Assembly: GCA_016930175.1 (NCBI GenBank) | Contig: JAFGHJ010000018.1 | Coordinates: 1-64,000 of the forward strand | DNA from: Caldifarciminota bacterium | Lineage (GTDB): Bacteria; Hydrothermota; UBA3072 | Length of the DNA: 64,000 bases | Direction of reading: 5' to 3' | Part shown: positions 34,821 through 43,487 of the stretch, piece after piece | Position numbering within the stretch: the first letter of the stretch is position 1 | Layout: each line of letters opens with the position of its first letter | Made by a program: the position numbers and the translations under genes | Notes under the pieces: model-generated | The model's input: only the letters and a program-made list of their open reading frames with translations | The model's database searches: none | Told to the model about the DNA's origin: nothing

Positions 34821-35702
34821 ATGAGAAAAGGTTTAATGGTAGCAGTTTTTTTAGTGACATTTTTAGCTCTTATGCTCCGCGCAGAACCATGGATTTATTC
34901 TGCCGATGCGAGTTTACTTGTAAATGGTAGCACATACAGCGACAATTGGGTTGGAGGGGAAGTTGGGACACTTGCGTGGAAATTCCTCAGCAACTCCATG
35001 GCGGAAAAACAGATTAACCCAAAAATGAACAATAAGAATACACTGGTGCTGTTGTTTGGGCAAACCTACAATCAAGATATAGAATCCAAAAGTTGGTCTT
35101 CTCCCCTGGAAGCGGATGATAAAATAGATCTGGAATCGGTCCTGCGATTTACGCTAGGCTGGGTCTTGGACCCTGTAATAGCCGGTCGCATGCAGAGTCA
35201 GTTCTATGATAACAGAGACCCCGACAATTCGAGATATGTCAATCCCATAAACCTTACAGAAAGTTTTGGTGTGGCAAGAGCCATTGTTAAGTCTGAAAAA
35301 CAAGAGTTAATAGTTAGAACCGGCGCGGCTCTAAAGCAATCTATAGATAGAGAAATTATCGATCCGATAACCAGTGAGAAATCCACGGATATAAGTAACG
35401 AGGGTGGTCTGGAGCTGGTAACTGATTTGACGACAAGGTTTGCCGATGAAAGAATCACTTACAAAAGCAAACTTTCTGTATTCGAAGCATTGTTCAAAAA
35501 AGACGGTGAGGCAGTCGGCGGCGAAACCTACTGGAGATATCCGGATATCGACTGGGAAAATACGTTATCCGGAGAGATAACAAAATATCTTACAGTCAAC
35601 TTATATATTCAGCTTTTATACGACAGGGAAGTTACGGAAAAACCGAGATACCGCCAGAGTATTGCCGTTGGCTTGACATATAAATTCCTCACCTCCCCTT
35701 GA
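34821..35702 (+). CDS. Outer-membrane-type protein, DUF3078-like
   Basis: 293 residues with a signal peptide ending near MLRAEPW. The mature part is beta-rich with alternating amphipathic strands and an aromatic C-terminus (YRQSIAVGLTYKF), as in small outer-membrane beta-barrels. YSDNWVGGEVGTLAW resembles the start of DUF3078 proteins of the FCB group. The ATG at 34821 has GGAGGG 4-5 nt upstream. It lies 16 nt after the propeller gene in one unit. Confidence 0.65.
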   Translation: MRKGLMVAVFLVTFLALMLRAEPWIYSADASLLVNGSTYSDNWVGGEVGTLAWKFLSNSMAEKQINPKMNNKNTLVLLFGQTYNQDIESKSWSSPLEADDKIDLESVLRFTLGWVLDPVIAGRMQSQFYDNRDPDNSRYVNPINLTESFGVARAIVKSEKQELIVRTGAALKQSIDREIIDPITSEKSTDISNEGGLELVTDLTTRFADERITYKSKLSVFEALFKKDGEAVGGETYWRYPDIDWENTLSGEITKYLTVNLYIQLLYDREVTEKPRYRQSIAVGLTYKFLTSP

Positions 35703-35788
35703 TTTAACCACAGTGAAAACGGAGGATTTAGATTGTTAGGCGGTTAGTCGGTTTGTCTGTTTTTTTACGAAACCCGTAACACGAAACC

Positions 35789-37642
35789 CTATCTCACGAA
35801 AATCATCTTTTTAGAATCTGGGTCCCCGTGTTCTCCGCTAACGTGGCAAAAATAGATTCCGCATGTGACTCTATTTCCCCGGTCATCTAACCCTTCCCAA
35901 TCCAATTCGTAAGTACCGGATGAAACAACGCCGTCGATTAAAGTTCTTACTTTTCTCCCCGACATATCATATACAACAAGTTTCATGTAGCCCGTTTGCG
36001 GCACATAATAACTTATGGCAGTTGTGGTATTGAAAGGGTTCGGGTCAATTCGGTACACAATAAATCTTGTGAATTTTTCAAAATCAACAGCCGATGTATC
36101 CAATTCGGATATATCAAACCCTTCGCGTATATAATCATTGACGGCGGAAGCTGTGTATGCGGAATTCCAGTTAGATTTTGACAGCTGCCGCGCTTCTTCG
36201 ATAAAACCCTCAAAGGTTCCGTCGCCGCCCAGAGAACTGTAGTAAGATTCCACCGTACGATTTGGGTCTGTAAAATCTATCTCCTCATTTGTCGACCCGG
36301 TTTCTCCAGATTCCGAAATCCACTCTTCGTATGTATGATATTCCCCGTCGATTCGGGCAAAATTAGAAGGTTCGCTTGTATAATAAGTATTATCATAATA
36401 AGTAACGTCTTCAAAATCTCCCGAATGATATACCATTAAAGGACCAAGAGTGTCATCCTGTATGGAATTTTCGAAAATTTGAATATTGTTCCATGCCGTA
36501 TTTACATTGATACGAAGTGCCTGATAACGGATATCGTAGATAGTATTGTTTTTTATTAAAATATTTTCCGCGCTCGCGCCTCCTACATTGACGGCATAAG
36601 TATTGTTATACCAGGGTTGATGTAAAAAACAGTTATTAGATACAACACAATTAGCGTTATCACTGATATCGAGGTACCAGCCGAAATTTCTGCTTGTGGG
36701 ATTACTTCTGCCTATATGCAGCATAACATTATTCCTTATTACAACATTACGGAACCTGGAATGCTCTTCTGTGTTGCCCCCTATACCAATCCCGATTTCG
36801 CCCTCGACGTAAAGATTATCATCTAAAAGTATCCCGATAGACCCTTCGGGAATATCACTGCGCATTTTATTACCCATGCTGGATGACCGCAGGAACATAT
36901 TACCTCGCATTACCACGTCGTTACATTCTCCAAAATATGTGTTGTGGTTGAACATAGTAGCCGCCCCGCCTTCCTGGGAATTGTCTCCCGTACCCTGAAC
37001 AAGCCAGCCGTTATGGTCGAAAATACATTCTTCGACAAGCAAACCATCTATCTCACTCGCGTAAAAACCCTGCGAATGAGAGTTCGTGCTGTAGGAATCT
37101 GTAATAATACATCTTCTCAGCCTGAAATCCGTCAACTGTGGGCCGGTGTACTTTTGCACTACCAGTCCGCCTGAAAAAAAACGAAAACAGCAATCTTCAA
37201 TGAGAATATCGTTGCCTCCTCCTACCCATCTTACTCCACGATTAGATGTAACAGAATCGTCATAGTCTGCAGAAGATGGATCGTGTTTATAACTGTAACA
37301 ATCGAGTCCTATTAAAAAAATATGCTCGGGGAAAGCATGCCCGCTATTGCTGATTACCGAGCTGTTTTCACTTTTAATTAGAGGCCTTTCTCCTGTTCCG
37401 TAAGAAGAAATAAGCACAGGTTCATCTTCCGAATAGCCCGATTTACTTATAGAAGGAATATTTTCATACCACTCGTCTCCGCACCGGAGCAGCATCCAGT
37501 CAGGACAACTGTCTCTCAAAAGGGAATAAGCTCTTTGTAAAGTTTGGACCGGATAATCATCACTTAGACCGTCATTCATATCGTTTCCCATACTGCTGCT
37601 GACATAGATAACTCGCGTACCGGCAGAAGGCGTCACAACCAT
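35789..37642 (-). CDS. Right-handed parallel beta-helix protein with T9SS sorting domain (frameshifted from its signal peptide)
   Basis: A 617-codon frame. IYVSSSMGNDMNDGLSDDYP is the usual opening of parallel beta-helix proteins. Beta-helix repeats with many Asn and Val-Ile strands (about 90-400) follow, ending in a sorting module (DPNPFNTTTAISYYVPQTG, VVYDMSGRKVRTLI, GIYFCHVSGE). Such proteins are often polysaccharide lyases or adhesins; no catalytic motif was found. The frame has no signal peptide of its own. A good signal peptide with ribosome site lies directly upstream in another frame (37633-37728), so a one-base loss probably split the gene or is a sequence error. Confidence 0.8.
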   Translation of the reverse strand: MVVTPSAGTRVIYVSSSMGNDMNDGLSDDYPVQTLQRAYSLLRDSCPDWMLLRCGDEWYENIPSISKSGYSEDEPVLISSYGTGERPLIKSENSSVISNSGHAFPEHIFLIGLDCYSYKHDPSSADYDDSVTSNRGVRWVGGGNDILIEDCCFRFFSGGLVVQKYTGPQLTDFRLRRCIITDSYSTNSHSQGFYASEIDGLLVEECIFDHNGWLVQGTGDNSQEGGAATMFNHNTYFGECNDVVMRGNMFLRSSSMGNKMRSDIPEGSIGILLDDNLYVEGEIGIGIGGNTEEHSRFRNVVIRNNVMLHIGRSNPTSRNFGWYLDISDNANCVVSNNCFLHQPWYNNTYAVNVGGASAENILIKNNTIYDIRYQALRINVNTAWNNIQIFENSIQDDTLGPLMVYHSGDFEDVTYYDNTYYTSEPSNFARIDGEYHTYEEWISESGETGSTNEEIDFTDPNRTVESYYSSLGGDGTFEGFIEEARQLSKSNWNSAYTASAVNDYIREGFDISELDTSAVDFEKFTRFIVYRIDPNPFNTTTAISYYVPQTGYMKLVVYDMSGRKVRTLIDGVVSSGTYELDWEGLDDRGNRVTCGIYFCHVSGEHGDPDSKKMIFVR

Positions 37643-37728
37643 CCATCAGAATCCTGCGATACTTCCGCGTAAATCGAAACGGAAATAAGAAAAGCAATTA
37701 ACACAAAGGACATATATATATCTTTCAT
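37633..37728 (-). pseudogene. Detached signal-peptide start of the beta-helix gene
   Basis: Reads MKDIYMSFVLIAFLISVSIY, then AEVSQDSDGWL and TGA: a normal signal peptide with GGAGG 7 nt before the ATG at 37728. Adding one G to the GG at 37640-37641 would join it in frame to the beta-helix protein as ...SDGW-VVTPSAGTRVIYVSSS. The two parts are one gene broken by a frameshift. Confidence 0.8.
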
Positions 37729-37879
37729 TAAAGAACCTCCAGAAATTTTGAGTATTATATATTAAAAAATAAAAATATATATGCAACCGTTTTCAATATA
37801 TTTGTGATATTGTTTCTGTTGTCTAGCAAAAAATGAATTTTTTACTCTCTTAAAATAAAGTGCATCCCCATTGATACAA

Positions 37880-38443
37880 TCAATAATGTTTCTCTATTCC
37901 TCCGAATCCTATCATTTTATTTTCTCTGGTTCTTTTAATAAAGTTTGATAATCGTTTATTGAATTCTTCCGGGCGTTTTCGGGCTCCTTCTATATAGGCT
38001 ATTCGGACTCTTTTATACGCTTGCGAAAACTTTTGAAAGTTTTCCCACGCCTTTTTATCCTTTTTTATTGCGTCTATTATATCAACGGGAAAGACGAATT
38101 TTTCTTTGAGAATTTTTTTAGCGGATTCTTTGATTGAGGAATGTATCATATCTTTTTTAAGAAGCCATCGAAGTCTTTCCTTGTTAGCTTGGGAGTATTT
38201 ACTTTTAGGATTTCTTGGCGAAAAACGCTGCATACTGTTTTCTTTATCAAATTTTCTTACAGTACTGTCGATCCATCCGAAACATAATGCTTCTTCGACT
38301 GCGTCGTTATAAGTAATGCGTGGTTTACCCGAAGATTTATTTGGGTATATAAGCCATATTTCTTTTTCTTTGTCAAAGTTTTTTCTAAGCCATTCACGCC
38401 ACTCGTTTCTCTCTGTTATATACAGTGTTTTAAATTTTCTCAT
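37880..38443 (-). CDS. YdeI/OmpD-associated family protein
   Basis: 187 residues with the family pattern near the N-terminus: WREWLRKNFDKEKEIWLIYP, then ITYNDAVEEALCFGWIDS and RFSPRNPKSKYSQANKERL. A C-terminal helical part (FPVDIIDAIKKDKKAWENFQ, FIKRTRENKMIGFGGIEKHY) follows. The family is widespread and has been linked to bacteriocin or peptide resistance, but the activity is not known. It overlaps the DUF3795 gene by 14 nt. Confidence 0.85.
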   Translation of the reverse strand: MRKFKTLYITERNEWREWLRKNFDKEKEIWLIYPNKSSGKPRITYNDAVEEALCFGWIDSTVRKFDKENSMQRFSPRNPKSKYSQANKERLRWLLKKDMIHSSIKESAKKILKEKFVFPVDIIDAIKKDKKAWENFQKFSQAYKRVRIAYIEGARKRPEEFNKRLSNFIKRTRENKMIGFGGIEKHY

Positions 38444-38777
38444 ATTTTCCGTACTGCATAGTCCATTTATCGGCGATTTTTAAAAATTTTTCATACCCGT
38501 TTTCCCTGATGAAGTCCAATGCCTCCTTATATTTTTTGTATTTATATCCTTTTTTGCTTTGAAAATCCCGGATAATCGGGCAGAAATCATATTTATCGCA
38601 ATCCGCACAGGAAGTATAATTGTTCTTAATACAGCAAATTTTTATTTTGCATTTTGCTTTTGAGATATCTCTTTCGCCGTTCTTGTAACCCAACTTACAT
38701 CCGCGGCAATAGTTTTCTATCAAAACTTTACATGTACCGCAGTATGCGCCGCAGCATCCGATTTCTTCCTTACTCAT
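38430..38777 (-). CDS. DUF3795 cysteine-rich protein
   Basis: 115 residues. The N-terminal IGCCGAYCGTCKVLIENYC then CKLGY, and a second cluster CCIKNNYTSCADCDKYDFCP, match DUF3795, a small probable metal-binding family of unknown role. GAAGGAAAT lies before the ATG. Coupled to the YdeI-like gene. Confidence 0.85.
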   Translation of the reverse strand: MSKEEIGCCGAYCGTCKVLIENYCRGCKLGYKNGERDISKAKCKIKICCIKNNYTSCADCDKYDFCPIIRDFQSKKGYKYKKYKEALDFIRENGYEKFLKIADKWTMQYGKYEKI

Positions 38778-38886
38778 ATTTCCTTCGATTTTTTAAACAT
38801 TTTTTATTTTAGCTATGATCTGGATTGTAGATAATTATGGGAAATTGTCAATACAAGTTCGCAAGTACAAGCAGACTAAATAAGGA

Positions 38887-38914
38887 TTGACATATAAAAA
38901 TTGAGAGATATGAT
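38887..38914 (+). promoter_or_regulatory. Promoter of mntP
   Basis: TTGACA (38887-38892), 16-bp spacer, TATGAT (38909-38914). The leader would be only about 12 nt, so there is no room for a manganese riboswitch. Confidence 0.7.
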
Positions 38915-38932
38915 AAAAAAAGGTAATTTAAA

Positions 38933-39487
38933 ATGAATTTGATTACTATCTTTGGAATCGGAATAGGCCTATCGATGGACGCTCTTGCGGTTTCCGTCAT
39001 AAATGGATTCGTTATTAAAAAATTAAAGATTCAGAATGCGTTTAAAATAGCTTTTTCTTTTGGTTTCTTCCAGGCTCTGATGCCCGTAATAGGATGGTCG
39101 GCGGGACTGTCGTTCAGAAAATATATTCAAAGCTTCGATCACTGGATCGCTTTTTCGCTACTCTGCCTTGTCGGCGGAAAAATGATCTACGAATCAATAA
39201 AGTGTAGTGAAGAAAAAAAAGATTGTCTACAATTTCCCGCGTTACTTATGCTTTCGATTGCGACAAGTATAGACGCGCTGGCTGTTGGATTAAGTTTTTC
39301 GTTCCTGCAGGTTGAAATAATATTCCCTGCTTTAATAATTGGTGTTGTTACATTCATAATTTGTTTAATCGGAATATACGTCGGAGATAAAATCGGTAAA
39401 TTTATTGGAAATAAATTAGGGTTGATAGGAGGTTTAATTTTGATAATTATTGGGATTAAGATTGTAATAGAGCACACGGCATATTAA
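38933..39487 (+). CDS. mntP: Manganese efflux pump MntP
   Basis: 184 residues with six membrane helices. The two-fold repeat shows the conserved acidic membrane residues: GIGLSMDALAVSVING (residues 12-27) and SIATSIDALAVGLSFS (about 107-122). It exports Mn2+ to prevent toxicity. The length is normal for UPF0059/MntP. It is alone in its unit, and MntP in other bacteria is usually controlled by a Mn-sensing riboswitch or MntR; neither is evident here. Confidence 0.93.
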   Translation: MNLITIFGIGIGLSMDALAVSVINGFVIKKLKIQNAFKIAFSFGFFQALMPVIGWSAGLSFRKYIQSFDHWIAFSLLCLVGGKMIYESIKCSEEKKDCLQFPALLMLSIATSIDALAVGLSFSFLQVEIIFPALIIGVVTFIICLIGIYVGDKIGKFIGNKLGLIGGLILIIIGIKIVIEHTAY

Positions 39488-39635
39488 AGTACTACCCTTC
39501 AGCAGTTTCTGTTTTCCTGTTTCGCTATTTTTCTATTTTAGCATTTTTCTGTTTTATCTTTTATTCGGCATCCTGTATCCGACTTTAACTCTCTACTGTT
39601 TCCTAAACTCCAAATTCCACATCCTGAACCCTTAC

Positions 39636-40733
39636 TTAAATCCCTAAAGAAAGTCTGGCAAAAGGTCCCGAAAAGTTGACCCCCGCATAATTATTATAGT
39701 TGAAGCCGAGGCCAACATTAAGCACATAAAATTCGCGATTCAAGGAAGCTGAAACATTATTGAAGTTAAGCGAACCGTAAGATGAATTTATTGTATATAG
39801 ATCCAAATTGTAATTACCTGGAAGGAAAATCTGTAAATCAGCCCCGTAAGAGAATTGAGCTTCCTCGAGCGGTTCGATATAAAAACCCCCTACGAAAGGC
39901 GTTAAAATAAAGTTAGCCAGGGCAAAAGAAACACCGCCATTCACCGAATAAATAGTCAATTTTTCCTCGCTTGAGAAGATATTCTGATAAAAACAATTAA
40001 AATGCAAGTTATAAAGATTTGCGGAAATTTTCGCCGTAACCCCGTAAGTATCCCGGAGATCCTTACCCAGATAGGCGGCTTCTACCGTGGAACTAAGGAA
40101 TGGTATTCTTCTCGGATGCCTATACGTATATATAGGACTGCGAGAAATCAAATCCGAATCATCGATATAAGTGTAATCGTCGTATACTACATCAGTCACG
40201 ATAATGGGAGGGTCATAGAAATATAAATCATCGTAAACAAAATAAGGATAATCTCTATATGTTTTCTTATAGTATCTTCTGCCATAATCATGAACATAGT
40301 CACGGCGAGGATTGTTTTTATAATCATGATCATAGTCATAACCACCCTTATACTTATCATTATGCTCGTCCTTTTCTTTTGCTTTTATCTTCTCCGGCTC
40401 TTTCTTTTTTTCTTTACTCTTAGTTTCTATTTTTTTCTCCTCCCTTGCGATCAAATCCTTAACTTTCTCAATACGGCTATTGTTTTCGGCTGGTTCTTCC
40501 TTCTTATTCTTATCTTTACTTTCATATGAATCTTTATTCTTTTCTTTCACTTCTGCTTTCACTATATCCTGTTCTTTTTCTTGGCTTTTCTCTTCTACTT
40601 TTTCTTTCTCTTTGGTAATATTTTCCTTAATTTCCCGGATAAAGCTCTTTCCTTCTGCGGATTTTCCCTCAGCAAAAAACGGAACGAAAAATAAAACCAC
40701 CACCAGACTTATGAGATTTATTTTGTTTTCCAT
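39636..40733 (-). CDS. Exported charged coiled-coil protein with C-terminal beta-barrel-like domain
   Basis: 365 residues. A signal peptide (to about FFAEGKS) is followed by a Lys/Glu-rich helical segment (about 25-125), a Tyr/Asp-rich stretch (YKGGYDYDHDYKNNPRRDY and following, about 130-205) and a beta-rich C-terminal part (about 210-365). The C-terminus ends FARLSLGI, like an outer-membrane beta-barrel end. I do not recognise a family. The charged helix could span the periplasm and the barrel sit in the outer membrane (inference). GGAGG lies 6 nt before the ATG. Confidence 0.55.
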   Translation of the reverse strand: MENKINLISLVVVLFFVPFFAEGKSAEGKSFIREIKENITKEKEKVEEKSQEKEQDIVKAEVKEKNKDSYESKDKNKKEEPAENNSRIEKVKDLIAREEKKIETKSKEKKKEPEKIKAKEKDEHNDKYKGGYDYDHDYKNNPRRDYVHDYGRRYYKKTYRDYPYFVYDDLYFYDPPIIVTDVVYDDYTYIDDSDLISRSPIYTYRHPRRIPFLSSTVEAAYLGKDLRDTYGVTAKISANLYNLHFNCFYQNIFSSEEKLTIYSVNGGVSFALANFILTPFVGGFYIEPLEEAQFSYGADLQIFLPGNYNLDLYTINSSYGSLNFNNVSASLNREFYVLNVGLGFNYNNYAGVNFSGPFARLSLGI

Positions 40734-40794
40734 TTTTTCCTCCTTTTACAAATAAGACCTTGCGAAATCCCTAACGGTTTCATATTGGACTGTT

Positions 40795-40985
40795 GGTCAG
40801 TTAGTCCGTCATAAAAAAGACCGGTGACCGAAGACGGCAGACCGGGTATGAAAAAATGGTAAAATTGGGAAATGGTTAAATGCGAACTATTTCTCTATTT
40901 AGCTATTTATCTATTCAACCTGGATTCGCAGAATCCTCTGCTACGGACAAGGAACTACGAACTAAGAACTAATACCTAAGACCTA
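40795..40985. repeat. Dispersed intergenic repeat, copy 1
   Basis: Contains in order a GACCGGTGACCGAAGACGG-type word (about 40826), an AAATTGGGAAATGG-type word, CTATTTAGCTATTTATC (about 40899), GGATTCGCAGAATCCTC (about 40922) and AAGGAACTACGAACTAAG (about 40949). The same order recurs at 46395-46565 and partly at 45224-45345 and 49300-49475, and inverted at 62025-62150. Confidence 0.75.
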
Positions 40986-40994
40986 AAGAACTTT

Positions 40995-41270
40995 TTATAT
41001 TTCAGGGTCTGATCCCGACAATACATTATCAAAAGAATCGAATGGTTCTTTGTTTAAGATTCGGAGGGCTCTGGTAGCATCTTCTCTTCTTACCTGAAGC
41101 CTAACCTCTGAACTTCCGATAAAGTGATTATGTAACGATCTGGCAAGACTTTCATCCGGCAGAAAACATTCTATACCTTCCGACTCGATTCTGGACGCGA
41201 TCAAATAGGCATCCATAAGCCGGTTAAATCTCCCAATTGTTATTAATTCCTTATTTTTCTTACCATCCAT
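40995..41270 (-). CDS. DUF2007-type putative signal-transducing protein
   Basis: 91 residues. ITIGRFNRLMDAYLIASRIESEG then IECFLPDE and a C-terminal LQVRREDATRALRILNKE match DUF2007 (also called putative prokaryotic signal-transducing protein), a small alpha-beta domain of unknown function. There is no ribosome site before the ATG. It stands alone between two repeat-rich spacers. Confidence 0.8.
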   Translation of the reverse strand: MDGKKNKELITIGRFNRLMDAYLIASRIESEGIECFLPDESLARSLHNHFIGSSEVRLQVRREDATRALRILNKEPFDSFDNVLSGSDPEI

Positions 41271-41384
41271 ATTTAATATTTATAAAGCAAAAAAACCATT
41301 TTTTAGACTTTATCGAGGTTTTTTTTCTATTAGACCCATAAAGACGCAAAAAGTTCGATTTTTTTAAAAAAACCATATTCTCAA

Positions 41385-41480
41385 AGTGACACAGAGAACA
41401 CAATTTTTTTTAACTGTTGGTCGGTCGAAAAATGACGGATGACAGCAGACGGTAGACCGGAGTTAACTATGAACTACGAA
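41385..41480. repeat. Word-like repeats (CACAGAG and GACGG families)
   Basis: Holds GTGACACAGAGAACACA followed by a T-run (about 41387-41412), then CAGACGGTAGACCGG (about 41446-41460) and GAACTACGAACCGGG (about 41470). These are the same words as in the longer repeat copies, here in a shorter arrangement. Confidence 0.6.
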
Positions 41481-41494
41481 CCGGGAACCAATTA

Positions 41495-43147
41495 CTATCT
41501 AATCAGAGTTATTTTAAGGCTCTCTTTGGAATCTCCGGATTTTAATACGGCGAAGTATATGCCGTTAGGAGCCAAGACCCCGTCACTGTCGCCGAACCAT
41601 GTTACCGAGTGGCTTCCTGCAGGCATTCCTCTCGCGAGCGTTTTGACATGAGCCCCGGTAATGTCATATATATCCAGAGACATATCGCCGTTATTCTTAG
41701 TGGCAGGCAGATAATAATTTATGTCTATTTTACTGGAAAAGATAGCTGCAGTACTCGAGATGGATATTGTATTTTTATCCGTCACATCTTCATCAATGCC
41801 GCTTCCCCAGTCGCTTCTGTCGAACCATGCCATCTCTCCGGGCCAGTTGACATATAATGTACCGTAGACTCCGTCCGCTATCCTTTCGATGGAGGGCTTT
41901 ACGTTGTTGCGGGGTACATTGTCGGCAAAAGAAACAGGGGTAATAAAATCGGCAGAAGGATAACCTCTGTGTGTATAAAATCCCTCGGCATTATTGACTG
42001 TTACGTAAACAATTCCAATCCCATCTCCATTTCTTGCCGTGACGTCATTTACAAAGCTTTGATTGGTCGAGTCCATGAATATGGGTCCCCATGCCCAATC
42101 CGTTCCGCCGTCGTAAGTAATTCTATATACGACCCAATATTCATCTAATGTTGAATGATAAGAGGGAACGACTGTTATGACGGTGTCTCCGTAAGCGCTG
42201 ATAGATGTTACGTAAGAACTATTGGTTCCGGAATAATACAATTTATAATGCGACCAGCTGCTCCATCCCCCGACAACATAAAGACTGTCGTCTGTACCGA
42301 TATACGAAGTCCACACTTTGTTCGGGACTGCGCAGCAGGCGTCCAGTCCTCTGTCTGCGTTTGAGATACCTAAATTGTAAAAATTGACGTCACGAATCCA
42401 GGACGTTGCCAGTGTATCGAAATTAAAATATAATCTCAGTGAGTCGTTTTCCATAATGGATAAGTAAATTAGATATCGGGAAGAAGGGGCATCGGCATCA
42501 CTGGTTAAAGAGATATCTTTTAAAGGAACCCCTTCCGAAATTACGTATATGTTGCCGTATACCTCATCCGAGCTGCCGTCACTTGTGTTGAATCTTCTTA
42601 TACGACCGGTATGTGTTGTAACTGAATATGCAACATAAAAGTAGTCTCCAAGAACGGCACAATCGACATCCGAAGTAATTGAACCCCAGGTAAAAGTTTC
42701 CGCCCAGGTCTTTCCCGTATCCGTTGATATGTTTGCAGTCCAATGGTGGCTTGTGCCTTCCTGATGCATAATCACTGCGAACAGGTGCCCGGTAGAATTA
42801 TCTACATCGAGGTCCACTACTCTGATCGAATCATTGCTGCCAACCTGAACATCTACAGACCATCTCGAGGACATTTTTACAGGTTCTTTCCATTGTATCC
42901 CTATTGCTTCATCATCCAGTTCCGGTGAATTTTTGAGTAATCCTATGGCTTCTTCGTAATTTCCGCTATTCCATGTTTCTTCGATTACATCGGCTCGAGC
43001 CTGGGCTCCCTCTTCGCATTCTATATCGATAATGGCATTCGATTTTTCATAAGCGGTTAAATTTTCGAGTGTTTGTGAGGGGATCGCATGCAAGCGTATG
43101 GTTAAGGTAATCGAAAAACAGACGACAAATATTACACAATACTTCAT
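41495..43147 (-). CDS. Secreted beta-propeller-like protein with T9SS sorting domain
   Basis: 550 residues. After a signal peptide (ending near RLHA) comes a short helical pro-region (about 20-75), then a propeller-like domain with Asp-box-type motifs (ISTDTGKTWAETFTW) and many W/Y/D strands. The C-terminal sorting module (IDINYYLPATKNNG, DIYDITGAHVKTLA, APNGIYFAVLKSG) closes it. Related in plan to the gene at 49521. The start at 43147 is chosen because AAAGGAGG lies before it and a promoter at 43212-43240 lies inside the longer open frame. Function unknown; probably a surface or extracellular binding protein. Confidence 0.72.
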   Translation of the reverse strand: MKYCVIFVVCFSITLTIRLHAIPSQTLENLTAYEKSNAIIDIECEEGAQARADVIEETWNSGNYEEAIGLLKNSPELDDEAIGIQWKEPVKMSSRWSVDVQVGSNDSIRVVDLDVDNSTGHLFAVIMHQEGTSHHWTANISTDTGKTWAETFTWGSITSDVDCAVLGDYFYVAYSVTTHTGRIRRFNTSDGSSDEVYGNIYVISEGVPLKDISLTSDADAPSSRYLIYLSIMENDSLRLYFNFDTLATSWIRDVNFYNLGISNADRGLDACCAVPNKVWTSYIGTDDSLYVVGGWSSWSHYKLYYSGTNSSYVTSISAYGDTVITVVPSYHSTLDEYWVVYRITYDGGTDWAWGPIFMDSTNQSFVNDVTARNGDGIGIVYVTVNNAEGFYTHRGYPSADFITPVSFADNVPRNNVKPSIERIADGVYGTLYVNWPGEMAWFDRSDWGSGIDEDVTDKNTISISSTAAIFSSKIDINYYLPATKNNGDMSLDIYDITGAHVKTLARGMPAGSHSVTWFGDSDGVLAPNGIYFAVLKSGDSKESLKITLIR

Positions 43148-43211
43148 AGCAAACCTCCTTTTTTTTAAATAAGTTAAGTAAGAAGTTCTCAGAATTAGCT
43201 TTGGTGTAATC

Positions 43212-43240
43212 AATATAATGAGATTTTGATTCTTTGTCAA
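43212..43240 (-). promoter_or_regulatory. Promoter of the secreted propeller gene
   Basis: TTGACA (43235-43240), 17-bp spacer, TATATT (43212-43217) on the minus strand. The TTG of the -35 box coincides with the upstream limit of a longer open frame, supporting the start at 43147. Confidence 0.7.
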
Positions 43241-43487
43241 TGAATCTTGATGGTTAGGGGATATACGGCTAATTAGTTATTAGTAAAGTGGTCAGTCTTT
43301 ATCCGGTATCTGGTGTCAGATCTCTTATATCTTTTTGTTACTGAAGACTGGCGAGCCGGTTATCTATTCTATATATCCTATCCCTTAATGTAATCTATTG
43401 ACTATTGTTGGGGTATCGATATCTTAAGGTAAATATGAAACTCGGAAAGAATCAAAATGGGATTTCCCTTGATATAATGAGGTTTTG

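Noticed and set aside
38778..38932. Manganese riboswitch before mntP
   Set aside because: The promoter leaves a leader of only about 12 nt, and no conserved yybP-ykoY features are visible.
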